Shown piece by piece: positions 1 through 8,976 of a stretch of 64,000 bases of DNA; positions within the stretch are counted from its first letter, which is position 1, and every line of letters starts with the position of its first letter. The position numbers and the translations under genes are program-made. The stretch comes from CAZMRF01 sp964568735 (GTDB lineage: Bacteria; Acidobacteriota; Polarisedimenticolia; JACPZX01). The notes under the pieces were generated by a model, which did no database searches, was not told the DNA's origin, and saw only the letters and a list, made by a program, of their open reading frames with translations. The stretch lies in assembly GCA_964568735.1 (NCBI GenBank), contig CAZMRF010000023.1, positions 1 to 64,000 of the forward strand, read 5' to 3'.

Positions 1-45
1 GAAGCCCAGATGAGGTACGATCGCCGACGAGAGCGAGAAACGCGC

Positions 46-915
46 TTATTCTGGGTCTAGGTCGTCGTCCACGCTTGGAGTATTCGGATCAGGTTCGCCG
101 AGGGAAGGGGTGAATGCCACCGTGTTCTCGATGAACAAGTCGTCGTTCCCGTCCCATATCTTGGCCTCAATGGAGTTCGGATCCGTCGTATTCCAGTAAT
201 TGTTTGATGCGTTCAGCGAGGCGGGAGGAATCGTTCCCGCGGCGAGTTCAACCAGCCTAGTACTCATGCCGAGGAAGCCATTGGACTCGACAACGATTCG
301 CGATGATCCCGCGCTGCCTTGGGCGAGAATCGCACGGACAGTTGCTTCATCGAAGACGTTGTTGAGGATGTGGATGTTCGCTGGGCCAGTCCGGGCCTCC
401 ACGCCGAGGGCCTGAATGAACCTGTTTCGCACTACATAAGAGTCCCCTACGGGCAGGTCGAGATCGAGAAAGTTCCCAGTGCCACGGATCTCAGAATCTC
501 GGACGGTCGCTGTTCCACCCCACGAGGAGACATCCGCATTGTTCATCAGGGCTAGCGAAATGTCGATGACGGATGCTTGCCCGTTTATTCCGAGCACTCT
601 GAGATTCCGAAGTTCTGAGCGCTGGAGGCACGCGCCCCGGACGATCAGTGCTCCCCAAACCTGGATCTGCCAGCCGTTTCCTATAACAACGACACCTGGT
701 CCAATAGTGAGCGTCGCTGGTGTGGCTACTTGGACATTCGCTGTCATCACGTAAGGTGAGCCCGAGAGAGACCAGTCGGTGTCGGTGTGTATGATCCCCG
801 AGACGAGCGTACTAGCAATAGCAGGACCGGCTGATGCACTCATGATAGGGACTGTGAGGCAAAGGAAGGTTCTCAGTAGATTGTTCAGAGAGGCCGTTGA
901 CGATCGTCGGGACAT
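46..915 (-). CDS. Secreted right-handed beta-helix-like protein
   Basis: The 289-residue product has an N-terminal signal peptide (hydrophobic run at residues 14-33 ending near ASA/AIA). The rest is rich in Val, Asn, Gly and short beta-strand repeats such as NNVFDEATVRAI and ESNGFLGMS, which resembles right-handed parallel beta-helix (pectate-lyase-like) proteins. No catalytic residues could be identified, so no enzyme activity is proposed. The ATG start is supported by a GGAGG ribosome-binding site six bases upstream. The gene stands alone and its base composition looks clearly lower in GC than its neighbours, which may mean recent acquisition. The family call rests on sequence texture only. 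Confidence 0.55.
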   Translation of the reverse strand: MSRRSSTASLNNLLRTFLCLTVPIMSASAGPAIASTLVSGIIHTDTDWSLSGSPYVMTANVQVATPATLTIGPGVVVIGNGWQIQVWGALIVRGACLQRSELRNLRVLGINGQASVIDISLALMNNADVSSWGGTATVRDSEIRGTGNFLDLDLPVGDSYVVRNRFIQALGVEARTGPANIHILNNVFDEATVRAILAQGSAGSSRIVVESNGFLGMSTRLVELAAGTIPPASLNASNNYWNTTDPNSIEAKIWDGNDDLFIENTVAFTPSLGEPDPNTPSVDDDLDPE

Positions 916-1184
916 GCCTTACCTCCCGTCCGGACATCGCGTCTGCAGCACGCGGGCTTTGAGTACTGAGAAGGGTACGCCGGAACTGCCTCGAGAGGAA
1001 AGGGCATTCGATGAGCATTGCAGGGATCTTCGGGGCGGGCTGAGCGGAAGACAGGCTGACGTCGTCTATTGACAGAAACACGATATCCGGTTTCCGTTCG
1101 CTGAGCCTGCTCGACGAGCAGATCCGCGGCAGGATCCGGCCTTCCGGCCGCTGGCGCGAGGCAGGCGAAGGGCACGATCGGGCG
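916..1184. other. Intergenic stretch, no gene seen
   Basis: This stretch holds the upstream region of the beta-helix gene, with its ribosome-binding site just before position 915. Short open frames occur on both strands, but none has a convincing start, composition or recognisable product. It leads into the palindrome-rich block that follows. Confidence 0.4.
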
Positions 1185-1535
1185 TCCGGGGGGGCAGGTG
1201 ACGGGCAGGGAGGTGCATTTTCGGGGCAGGATTTCGGCCCTCCCCCACGGTTTTCTGCCCCTCGGAACTGCCCCTCAGATCGGCCTAACCTGTTGCAACT
1301 ATTGAGCTAATCTAGATTCCACCCGAGGGGCAGACCCCCTCGATCCAGCCCTTTTCCGCGAAGAGGCTGCCGTTTTTCAGGGGGTTTTGGGCCCCCGCAT
1401 GCCCTTTTTCGAGCCATTTTTGGTTCGGAGGGAACGATTTCGTTCCCGAAACGGGCTCGAGGGAACGATTTCGTTCCCTTTTCAGGATCCCCATGCCCCA
1501 TTTTCGGGGGGTCAGGCCCCTCCGGCGAGGAGGCT
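1185..1535. repeat. REP-like palindrome cluster
   Basis: GGGGCAG occurs at 1191 and 1223 and its reverse complement CTGCCCC at 1255 and 1268. A unit of about 200 bp then runs from GAGGGGCAGACCCCC (from 1325) to its inverted counterpart GGGGGGTCAGGCCCCTCC (1506-1523). Inside lie two perfect copies of the 18-bp palindrome GGGAACGATTTCGTTCCC at 1430-1447 and 1461-1478, separated by a small palindrome CCCGAAACGGG. The layout resembles REP/BIME-type extragenic elements. No RAYT transposase is present in the window. Confidence 0.7.
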
Positions 1536-1576
1536 CCGCGTGGGCCAGGCAATCGCCATCGGGAGTGAGTGGCGCC

Positions 1577-2070
1577 TCAGGCCTGAATCCCGCGCTCGCG
1601 CAGATCGCGCCGGAGAGAGCGGAAGAACCCACGCCAGTTCCCGTCGTCTGAGGCCCCAAGCAGCGCGTACGTGAACGCCAGGGAGAAGTGATCCGCTCCA
1701 GTGCGGATGTAGCGGTGGCGGCGCATCCCGGTTTCCTCGTCCTCGTCGAGCACCTTCGCGTCCGCGGCCATGTGGCGGGCGAACTCCTCGATGAGCGTCT
1801 CCTGGCGGGAAGGCAGCACGAGGTGCTTCTCCCTGACGATCGCCCTGGAAGCATCGAGGGCCTCGGTACGGTTGAACTGCACGATCCTGCCTTCGCGATC
1901 CCAGCGCGCCTGTCCTCTCTGCGATTCGTTGAAGAAGCACAGGTAGGCCTTGCCTGCGTACCTCGCCGAGAAGGCCCGGGTGGGGTGAGTCTCCGGCAAC
2001 CCATCGATGACGCAGCGGTCGACGCGGAACCGCTCCATGAGCGCATCGAGCTCGGAGAACTCGGGCACTC
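1577..2070 (-). pseudogene. Truncated phage terminase large-subunit nuclease domain
   Basis: About 165 residues resemble the C-terminal RNase H-like nuclease domain of phage large terminases. Seen in the sequence: an acidic strand VDRCVIDGLPET, a central WDREGRIVQFNRTEALD segment, and a terminal RYIRTGADHFSLAFTYALL that would carry the last catalytic Asp. The N-terminal ATPase domain is absent. The same reading frame stays open to 2236, but that upstream part is Pro/Gly/Arg-rich and does not look like terminase. No other phage gene lies nearby. I read it as a prophage remnant, stranded next to the palindrome cluster at its 3' side. Assignment is from family memory and was not searched. Confidence 0.6.
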
Positions 2071-2259
2071 CCGTCCACCAGCGGGAATGGGTGCCTCGGA
2101 TCGACCCAGAGGAGCGGGCCGGCGGGGGCCCTCCGTGGGGTGACATCCCCATCGGGTGGCTTGCGGCGCGCTGCGCCGTCGAGGCGGCGCCGATAACGCA
2201 ATAGTGGCTGACGCGCCGGCCGATTCGGCGTATCATTCGGGCGTCTCGGGGGACAACCG

Positions 2260-4923
2260 GTGAGATTGTTCGCCTCCGTCCGTCCCGTTTTGATCTGGTT
2301 CGCGCTTCTGGGCGCCTCGTCGCCCGCGGCCGCCCAGAGCTTTGTGAACTTCGAGAGCCCCCAGACCCGGCCGATCGCGCTCGCTCCAGGCGGCGGGCTT
2401 CTCTACGTCGTCAACACACCCGACTCCCGCCTGAGCGTCATCGACAGCTCGACGCTCGCGCTGGTCGCCGAGATCCCCGTGGGACTGGAGCCCGTCGCAG
2501 TCGCGCCGCGCCCCGGAGCTTCAGAGGTATGGGTCGTCAACCATCTCTCCGACTCCGTGGACGTGATCCAGGTCGGGACATGGCAGCTCCTCAAGACGAT
2601 CCCTGTGGGGGACGAGCCGGCGTCCATCCTCTTCACGCCGGGCGGATCGAAGGCCTACGTGACTCTCTCGAGGCCGGATCAGGTGGCCGTCATCGACGCG
2701 GCCTCGCGCTCCGTGACGAAGACCCTCTCTCTCGCTTCGCCTCCCTCCTTCAACACGCAGGACCCCCGCGCGATGGCGCTGGACACGACGGGTTCATTCC
2801 TCTACGTGCTCCCCTTCGAATCGGGCAACCGGACCCGCGGCTCGCCCATGATCCCGCCCGACCCCTCGAACAAGGGGACGATCGTCTTCGACCCGGCGCT
2901 GAGCGACGACGACCTCTTCGTCATTCGCACGTTGGATGACGTCATCGTGAATCGCGTGCAGAACCTCGGCGCCATCCTGACCAACATCCGGGTGAGCCCC
3001 GACAACTCGCGGATCTACGTGACGGGGTGGGCTGCGCGCAACCTCGTCTTCATGATCGAGAACCTCGCCGGCCACGCGACGATCAACCAGCTCGCGATCC
3101 TCGACCGGAACACGCTCGGCGTCATCAGCAGGGTCGATCTCGACGGACCGCAGCCGTACGGGCGCAGCCGCGCGGTCGCACAGCCCTTCGATCTGGAGTT
3201 CGACAATCTGGGCCGGATCTGGGTGGCGGCCCACGGAAACGACGAGGTCGTCATTCTGAATGCGAACGGGAACCGGATGGGCCGCATCCCCGTGGGTCGC
3301 GGGCCGCGCGGACTCGCCTTCGATCCTTCGAGCGGCCGGCTCTACGTCGCTTGCAGGCTGAGCCACGAGGTCACGGTGATCGACACGACCTCCGACGCGG
3401 TCGTCGCGTCGGTGGCTGTCGGATACGACCCCACGCCGCCCGGACTGAGCGAGGGGCGGGAGATCCTCTTCTCCGCCGGCTTCTCAGGGGATGGGACGCA
3501 GGCCTGCGGCGCCTGCCACGTGGACGGCCACGACGACAACCTGGTCTGGGACGTCGGAAGCCTGGCCGACCCCAAGGGACCCATGTTCACACAGTCGCTC
3601 CGCGGGCTCGACGTCAACGCCCCCTACCACTGGCGCGGTGAGAAGCCCGACCTCCTCTCCTTCGACGTCGGCTTCCGTGACCTTCTCGGGGGCAACGTCC
3701 TGCCCGCCGCGGCGAACGAGAGGCTCGCCGCCTACATGGGCTCGATTCACTACCCGCCCAACCCGAGCCTGAACCGGGACGGGTCGCTCAAGCACCCCCT
3801 GGCCCCCTGCGGAGAGCAGCTCTTCATGGGAGTGGCCCCCGTGGACTGTCCCCCTCCCGGCCCGGGCGAGAATCGCCAGTTCTTCCCTTGCGTGACATGT
3901 CACGCGCTGCCGCACGGCTCGAACCATGCGATCATTCCGGCTCAGATCCTGCGCACGCACGACGACATGGAGGTGCCACAGCTCCGGGGCCTCTCCGAAA
4001 AGGTCGGCTTCCTTCACGACGGGCGGGACTCGACGCTCGTCGAGTTCCTCTCCTTCTCACCGCCATTCCCGCCCTTCCCCCAGATCGACAAGCAGGCCAT
4101 GGCCGCCTTCCTGCTGGAGTTCCCCACCGCGGAGCATCACGCCGCCGTCGGGATCGAGCGGACGGCGAATGACACCCTCTGCCCCGGCGGGATCCTCGAC
4201 CCCGAGATCGCCGGCACGATCTCCTTCCTCGAATCGGAGGCGGCTCTCGGCTTGGTGGATCTGACCGTGGCCGGGACCCTGGCGCCCCACGGCGGCGTTC
4301 ACCTGGCATTCGATCCGAATGCGGGCCTCTATGATTTCGACCGGACGGGGCCGGTACCGGTTGCCTCTTCGGCTCTCACCTCGGCCGCATGCAGCGGCAC
4401 CGCAAACCTGACATGGACGGCGTGGCCGACCGGCACGTCCGTGCGGGCACTCGATCGGGACGAGGACCTCCTCCTCAACGGAGACGAGCCCGGATTCGGA
4501 ACCGACCCCGCGGACCCGGACACGGATGGGGACGGTCTCCTGGACGGAGAAGAGCCGCCGCTCGGGACGAACCCCGTCGTCGCCGACACCGACGGCGACG
4601 GCGCGATCGACGGCGAGGAGGTCTTCGACGGGACGAATCCGCTCGACGCGGCGTCGTTCCTCCACTTCCTCAGGGTCGATCTGTTTCCCGGCAGCGACAT
4701 CGAGATGGAGTGGACGACCGTCTGCGGCAGGAGCTACGAAGTTGAATCGTTCGACGGGAGCACGTTCCTCACAGGTGACGAGGTATTCGCCCCAATCTTC
4801 ACCTCGCCGTCGCCCGAGGCGGAATGCCCCGAGGGAACCGAGGTCTTCGCCGACCCGGACCAGGCACTTCCCCCGGGATCCTGCCGGTTCTACAGGGTGA
4901 AGGCCCTGCCATCGGGCCCCTGA
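2260..4923 (+). CDS. YncE-like beta-propeller / di-haem cytochrome c fusion
   Basis: The 887-residue exported protein has a signal peptide ending near AAAQS (residue 27). The first 390 residues are repeats of the YVTN/YncE seven-bladed propeller type (for example LLYVVNTPDSRLSVID and GRLYVACRLSHEVTVID). Next come two CXXCH haem-c sites, CGACH and CVTCH, in a region resembling the MauG/cytochrome c peroxidase superfamily. The C-terminal third carries thrombospondin-type-3 Ca-binding repeats (DTDGDGLLDGEE, DTDGDGAIDGEE) and a final beta-rich tail. A periplasmic or surface-attached redox role is likely; the electron partner is unknown. The start is a GTG at 2260. It has no close co-directional neighbour and looks monocistronic. 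Confidence 0.8.
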   Translation: MRLFASVRPVLIWFALLGASSPAAAQSFVNFESPQTRPIALAPGGGLLYVVNTPDSRLSVIDSSTLALVAEIPVGLEPVAVAPRPGASEVWVVNHLSDSVDVIQVGTWQLLKTIPVGDEPASILFTPGGSKAYVTLSRPDQVAVIDAASRSVTKTLSLASPPSFNTQDPRAMALDTTGSFLYVLPFESGNRTRGSPMIPPDPSNKGTIVFDPALSDDDLFVIRTLDDVIVNRVQNLGAILTNIRVSPDNSRIYVTGWAARNLVFMIENLAGHATINQLAILDRNTLGVISRVDLDGPQPYGRSRAVAQPFDLEFDNLGRIWVAAHGNDEVVILNANGNRMGRIPVGRGPRGLAFDPSSGRLYVACRLSHEVTVIDTTSDAVVASVAVGYDPTPPGLSEGREILFSAGFSGDGTQACGACHVDGHDDNLVWDVGSLADPKGPMFTQSLRGLDVNAPYHWRGEKPDLLSFDVGFRDLLGGNVLPAAANERLAAYMGSIHYPPNPSLNRDGSLKHPLAPCGEQLFMGVAPVDCPPPGPGENRQFFPCVTCHALPHGSNHAIIPAQILRTHDDMEVPQLRGLSEKVGFLHDGRDSTLVEFLSFSPPFPPFPQIDKQAMAAFLLEFPTAEHHAAVGIERTANDTLCPGGILDPEIAGTISFLESEAALGLVDLTVAGTLAPHGGVHLAFDPNAGLYDFDRTGPVPVASSALTSAACSGTANLTWTAWPTGTSVRALDRDEDLLLNGDEPGFGTDPADPDTDGDGLLDGEEPPLGTNPVVADTDGDGAIDGEEVFDGTNPLDAASFLHFLRVDLFPGSDIEMEWTTVCGRSYEVESFDGSTFLTGDEVFAPIFTSPSPEAECPEGTEVFADPDQALPPGSCRFYRVKALPSGP

Positions 4924-5037
4924 GGAGCCGCACGCTCGGGGGCCTGGCGCTAGCGGCCGCGCTCGCGGAGGCGGCAGCGCAGCTCCTCTGAGTGGATCCG
5001 GCGGCCGCATGCGTAGCCACCCGGCCTTCGATCAACT

Positions 5038-7179
5038 TCACACCAAGGAAGTCTTGTCGACCCGCACCCTGTTGTCGTGGTAGACGGCGCCGCCGCCCAT
5101 GTCGGAGTCGCGCTCGTCGGTTGTGGCGTTGACCGTCGCGCCCTGCTTCGAGTCGCGGGGCCAGCGGCCTTTCTGGCTCGCGACGACGCCGGGGCGGATG
5201 CGATCGCTCACCTCGGCGACCGCGAGGAACGAGCCTCGCGCGTTGGCGACGCACACCTCGTCTCCGGCCGCGATGCTCCGCGGTGCGGCATCGTCGGGAT
5301 GGATCAGGAGCGTGGGAGCGCCCGAGCGTCGCTGCTGGCGCGGCACGTTGGCGAAGATCGAGTTCAGGAACCAGTGATCGGCAGGCGTGACGAGCGCGAG
5401 CGGATACTCGCGGGCGAGTGCCGTGTCCCGCTGCGCCGTCTCGTGCGAGGGTGTGTAGCCGGCGACGGGATCCAGGCCGGCCTGGGCCATCCGATCTGAG
5501 ACGAACTCCAGCTTGCCCGACGGCGTCGGGAACCCCTTCGCGAACGGCACGAACGGATCGGGATAGCTCAGCCGCATCCAGCCGCGGGCCTTCAGCTCCT
5601 CGAGCGTGATGCCGGCGAGGGACGGATGCGCGCTGTCGAGGATCTGACGCGCGATCGTCTCGTCGTCATCGTACAGGGCGCCGGCCTCGAGGCCGAGGCC
5701 TCGCGCGAGGCGGCGGAAGATCTCCGTCGTCGGCAGGCACTCGCCCGCTGGCGGCACGGCCGGCTCGTTCCAGGCGACGTAGAGGTGCCCGTAGGCGATC
5801 AGCAGATCGCGGTGTTCGATTTGCATCGTCGCCGGCAGGACGATATCCGCGTAGCGGGCGGTGTCGGTCATGAAGTGCTCGACGACGACGGTGAACAGAT
5901 CGTCGCGCTCGAGGCCGCGCCGGACTTTCGCCTGATTCGGGATGCTCGCCATGGGATTGCTGGCGTACACGAAGAGCGCCTTGACGGGTGGGTCGCCGAT
6001 CTCGAGCAGCCCTTCGCCGAGCCGCGTCATGCTCAGCGCGCGCGTCTGCCGCGGCCGGAGGTCGTCGCGCGACAGCGCGGCCCAGTTCACCCCGAAGAAC
6101 CCGCGCGTGTCGTAGTGGACGCCGCCCCCCGGATAGCGCCAGTCGCCGGTGACGCCGGGAATGCACGTGATCGTCCGCACGGCCATGCCGCCGCCGCCGT
6201 GGCGTTGGATGCCGATGCCGATGCGGATGCCCGTCGGGCGGGTCTCGGCCAGACGCTTGCCCAGCTCGACGATGTCTCGAGCCGGAAGTCCGGTGATCGC
6301 GGCGGCGCGCGACGGCGGGAACTCGAGGATCCTCTGGCGGAAGGCCTCCCAGCCGACGGTGCTCTCGTCGATGAACTCGCGATCCTCGCGATGCTCGCTC
6401 AGCACGACGTTGAGCAGGCCGAGCGCGAGCGCGGCGTCCGTCCCCGGCATCGGCGCGAGGTGCCAGTCGCTCGAGGCCGCGGTGCGCGTCCGGATCGGAT
6501 CGATGGCGACGATCATCGCGCCTTTCCTGCGTGCCTCGAGGATGGGCCGCCACAGGTGGGGATTCGTCGACAGGACGTTGGCGCCCCAGAGCACGACGAG
6601 CCTGGAGGATCGGAAGGTCTCCGGGTCCATCCCGACGCGGTTGTCGCCCAGCGTGTAGCCGGTGCCGACACCGCCCGCGATCGTGCACATCGTGACGAGG
6701 TGACGGGAGGCGCCGAGCACGTTCCACAGCCGCCGCCCGGCGCCGTAGATGCCCTGGATCAGCCCCATGCTGCCACTGCCGACATAGGGCCAGATCGCCT
6801 CCGCGCCGTGCGTCTCGATGACGCCGCGGAGGCGCGCCGCGATGGTCTCGAGCGCTTCGTCCCACGAGATGCGGATGAACTTGCCGCTTCCCTTCGGGCC
6901 GACCCGGCGCATCGGATAGAGGAGGCGCTCCGGCGAGCGCGCGTAGCCCAGGTAGTCTGCGACCTTGTTGCACAGCGATCCGCGGGTGAAGGGGTGGTGC
7001 GGGTCGCCGCGAAGCGCCACCGCTTCGCCTCGCTTCAGGGTCACGATCCAGCTACAGGTGTCGGGGCAATCGAGCGGACACGCACCGCGTACGTGACGGG
7101 TATCGGGGGCGGGTGTGGTGGGTTCGGGCGTCACGGGTTCGGGGGTCACGGGTTCGAGTGTCGCGAGTTCGGGCGTCAT
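5038..7179 (-). CDS. Molybdopterin-dependent oxidoreductase
   Basis: This 713-residue protein belongs to the COG0243 (DMSO reductase/formate dehydrogenase-like) superfamily. Residues 30-75 carry the N-terminal [4Fe-4S] motif CPLDCPDTC followed by the distal Cys in RGSLCNK. The molybdopterin-domain hallmark ISWDEALETIA follows, and the C-terminal MopB-binding barrel ends around QGATVNATTDERDSDMGG. There is no Tat or Sec signal, so the enzyme is probably cytoplasmic; the substrate cannot be read from sequence. Its first ~27 residues are a Pro/Thr/Glu repeat (EPVTPEP) encoded by degenerate 12-15 bp tandem repeats, so the true start may lie further in. It is divergent from the MocR-type regulator and may be its target. 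Confidence 0.85.
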   Translation of the reverse strand: MTPELATLEPVTPEPVTPEPTTPAPDTRHVRGACPLDCPDTCSWIVTLKRGEAVALRGDPHHPFTRGSLCNKVADYLGYARSPERLLYPMRRVGPKGSGKFIRISWDEALETIAARLRGVIETHGAEAIWPYVGSGSMGLIQGIYGAGRRLWNVLGASRHLVTMCTIAGGVGTGYTLGDNRVGMDPETFRSSRLVVLWGANVLSTNPHLWRPILEARRKGAMIVAIDPIRTRTAASSDWHLAPMPGTDAALALGLLNVVLSEHREDREFIDESTVGWEAFRQRILEFPPSRAAAITGLPARDIVELGKRLAETRPTGIRIGIGIQRHGGGGMAVRTITCIPGVTGDWRYPGGGVHYDTRGFFGVNWAALSRDDLRPRQTRALSMTRLGEGLLEIGDPPVKALFVYASNPMASIPNQAKVRRGLERDDLFTVVVEHFMTDTARYADIVLPATMQIEHRDLLIAYGHLYVAWNEPAVPPAGECLPTTEIFRRLARGLGLEAGALYDDDETIARQILDSAHPSLAGITLEELKARGWMRLSYPDPFVPFAKGFPTPSGKLEFVSDRMAQAGLDPVAGYTPSHETAQRDTALAREYPLALVTPADHWFLNSIFANVPRQQRRSGAPTLLIHPDDAAPRSIAAGDEVCVANARGSFLAVAEVSDRIRPGVVASQKGRWPRDSKQGATVNATTDERDSDMGGGAVYHDNRVRVDKTSLV

Positions 7180-7226
7180 CGGTTCGGATTCGCGGGTCTG
7201 GGACTCATCGGTGCGGTATATTACGG

Positions 7227-7273
7227 CCTGGTCCAGGCGACAAGGGCCGGTTTGGCACTTTTCACTGGACCAG
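7227..7273. promoter_or_regulatory. Paired CTGGWCCAG operator-like sites
   Basis: Two copies of the same palindromic core, CCTGGTCCAGG at 7227-7237 and ACTGGACCAG at 7264-7273, lie 37 bp apart in the divergent region between the molybdopterin oxidoreductase and the MocR-type regulator. MocR-family proteins are known to bind spaced repeats upstream of their own genes, so an autoregulatory operator is a reasonable inference. No binding evidence is available from sequence. Confidence 0.4.
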
Positions 7274-7279
7274 TTGGCT

Positions 7280-7565
7280 GTGCGGCCCGCGGTTGAAGGA
7301 ACGGCTCCGCCGGATCATGCCACGCCCTTGGGATCTCGTTATCGATCGCGACGCGGCGCTTCCGTCTGGCCGTGGGGCCCGCGGGTGAGGTAACTGTCCC
7401 GTCGAATCATGCCACGCACCTGGGATCTCGTCATCGACCTCGATCGCGACGCGGAGCTTCCGTCTGGCCGTGCGGCCCGCGGCTGAAGTAACTGTCCCGT
7501 CGAAACATGCCACGCCCCTGGGATCTCGTCATCGAACTCGATCGCGGCGCGACGCTTCCGCTCGC
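7280..7565 (+). repeat. Three imperfect tandem copies of the MocR gene start region
   Basis: Units begin at 7280, 7372 and 7470 (periods 92 and 98 bp). Each unit contains the leader GTGSGGCCCGCGG...GTCG, an ATG and the first codons of the regulator. ATGs stand at 7317, 7409 and 7507. The first two would encode 23- and 25-residue peptides, starting MPRPWDLVIDRDAALPSG and MPRTWDLVIDLDRDAELP, and both end at in-frame TGA codons inside the next unit. Only the third opens into the full gene. Confidence 0.85.
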
Positions 7566-8976
7566 TCTGCAGATCGCGCGGTCGGTGGCTGATGACATCC
7601 GGCGCGGCCGCTTGCGAGCGGGCGATCGCCTCCCCGGCAGCCGCCGGCTCGCGGCGAGCCTTCACGTGCATCGCAACACCGTCCTCGCGGCGCTGGCCGA
7701 GCTGGTGGCAGAGGGATGGATCGAGACGACCCCGGGCCGGGGCACCTTCGTCACGGCCGCCATCCCTGATGCCCGGGGCCGGCCCTTCTCACGCCGGCTA
7801 GGCACTCGCGAGAAGGTTCCGGCCAAGATGCCTTTTGCCCTGCCCGAGGCTCCGGCCGCCTACCGGCCGCCGAGCCTTCCGCGCGGCACGCTGAACCTGA
7901 GCAACGGCGCGCCCGACGTGCGCCTCGTGCCGGCACGATCGATCGGCCGCGCCTACCGGCGAGTGCTCGCTCTGCGAGGCGCAGAGCTGCTCGCGTATGG
8001 CGATCCCGAAGGGCATCCGGCGCTGCGGGCTGCGTTGGCCTCGATGCTCGCGAGCACGAGAGGGCTCCCGGTCGCGGCCGGCGATGTGCTCGTCACGCGC
8101 GGCAGCCAGATGGCGCTCACGCTCACGGCCCGGGCGCTGCTCCGCCCCGGCGACGTCGTCGCGGTCGAGCAGCCCGGTTATCGGCCCGCGTGGGAAGCCT
8201 TTCGCGCCGCCGGAGCGACCGTCGTTCCGGTAGCGGTCGATCGCGACGGCATCGACGTCAAGGCGCTGAAGACTCTCGCGAGCCGCACGACGCTCCGCGC
8301 CGTCTACGTCACGCCCCATCACCAGTACCCGACGACGGTGACGTTGAAGGCCGCGCGCCGCCTCGCGCTGCTCGCCCTGGCGCGCACCCGACGGATCGCG
8401 ATCATCGAAGACGATTACGACCACGAGTTCCACTACGACGGCCGTCCCGTGCTTCCACTCGCCAGCGCGGACCATGGCGGGCTCGTCGTGTACATCGGCA
8501 CGCTCTCGAAGATCCTCGCCCCCGGCCTCCGCATCGGCTACATCGTGGCACCGCCGGCCGTGCTGCGGAGCGTCGGTGCGATCCGCTCGCTGCTCGACAT
8601 CCAGGGGGACCTGGCGACCGAGGCGGCCGTGGCGGCGTTGATCGAGGATGGCGAGCTGCAGCGGCACGTCGCGCGGGTCCGCCGCGTGTACGCCAACCGG
8701 CGCGAGATCCTGGCGAAGAGCCTGCGGCGGGTCTTCGGAGACGGCGTCGAGTTCACCCTCGCGCCCGGCGGCATGGCGCTGTGGGTCCGTCTGCGTATGT
8801 CCGTCGACGTCGAGGCGTGGGCGCGCCGCAGCATCCAGCACGGCGTCTCCTGGTACACCGGCCGCCGGTACGCCTTCGACGGACAGCCCAAGCCCTTCGC
8901 CCGCTTCAGCTTCGCCTGGCTGAACGAGCGTGAGCTGCCGGAGGCCGTGAGGCGCATGGCGGCGGCGCGGCCGTAG
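7507..8976 (+). CDS. MocR/PdxR-type GntR-aminotransferase regulator
   Basis: This 489-residue transcription factor joins an N-terminal GntR winged helix (about residues 15-85; LPGSRRLAASLHVHRNTV is the recognition region, PGRGTFV the wing) to a fold-type I PLP aminotransferase-like domain. The PLP lysine is K335 in GTLSKILAPGLRIGY, preceded by the Asp motif IIEDDYDHEFHYDG. MocR proteins sense PLP or amino-compound ligands and usually control a neighbouring gene and themselves. The divergent molybdopterin oxidoreductase is the obvious candidate target. The start at 7507 has no good Shine-Dalgarno and is the third of three near-identical start segments; 7507 is chosen because only it continues into the domain. 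Confidence 0.9.
   Translation: MPRPWDLVIELDRGATLPLALQIARSVADDIRRGRLRAGDRLPGSRRLAASLHVHRNTVLAALAELVAEGWIETTPGRGTFVTAAIPDARGRPFSRRLGTREKVPAKMPFALPEAPAAYRPPSLPRGTLNLSNGAPDVRLVPARSIGRAYRRVLALRGAELLAYGDPEGHPALRAALASMLASTRGLPVAAGDVLVTRGSQMALTLTARALLRPGDVVAVEQPGYRPAWEAFRAAGATVVPVAVDRDGIDVKALKTLASRTTLRAVYVTPHHQYPTTVTLKAARRLALLALARTRRIAIIEDDYDHEFHYDGRPVLPLASADHGGLVVYIGTLSKILAPGLRIGYIVAPPAVLRSVGAIRSLLDIQGDLATEAAVAALIEDGELQRHVARVRRVYANRREILAKSLRRVFGDGVEFTLAPGGMALWVRLRMSVDVEAWARRSIQHGVSWYTGRRYAFDGQPKPFARFSFAWLNERELPEAVRRMAAARP

Noticed and set aside
5626..7296. 556-codon plus-strand open frame opposite the molybdopterin oxidoreductase
   Set aside because: It mirrors the real gene on the opposite strand and has Arg/Asp/Val-rich shadow composition with no family motif.
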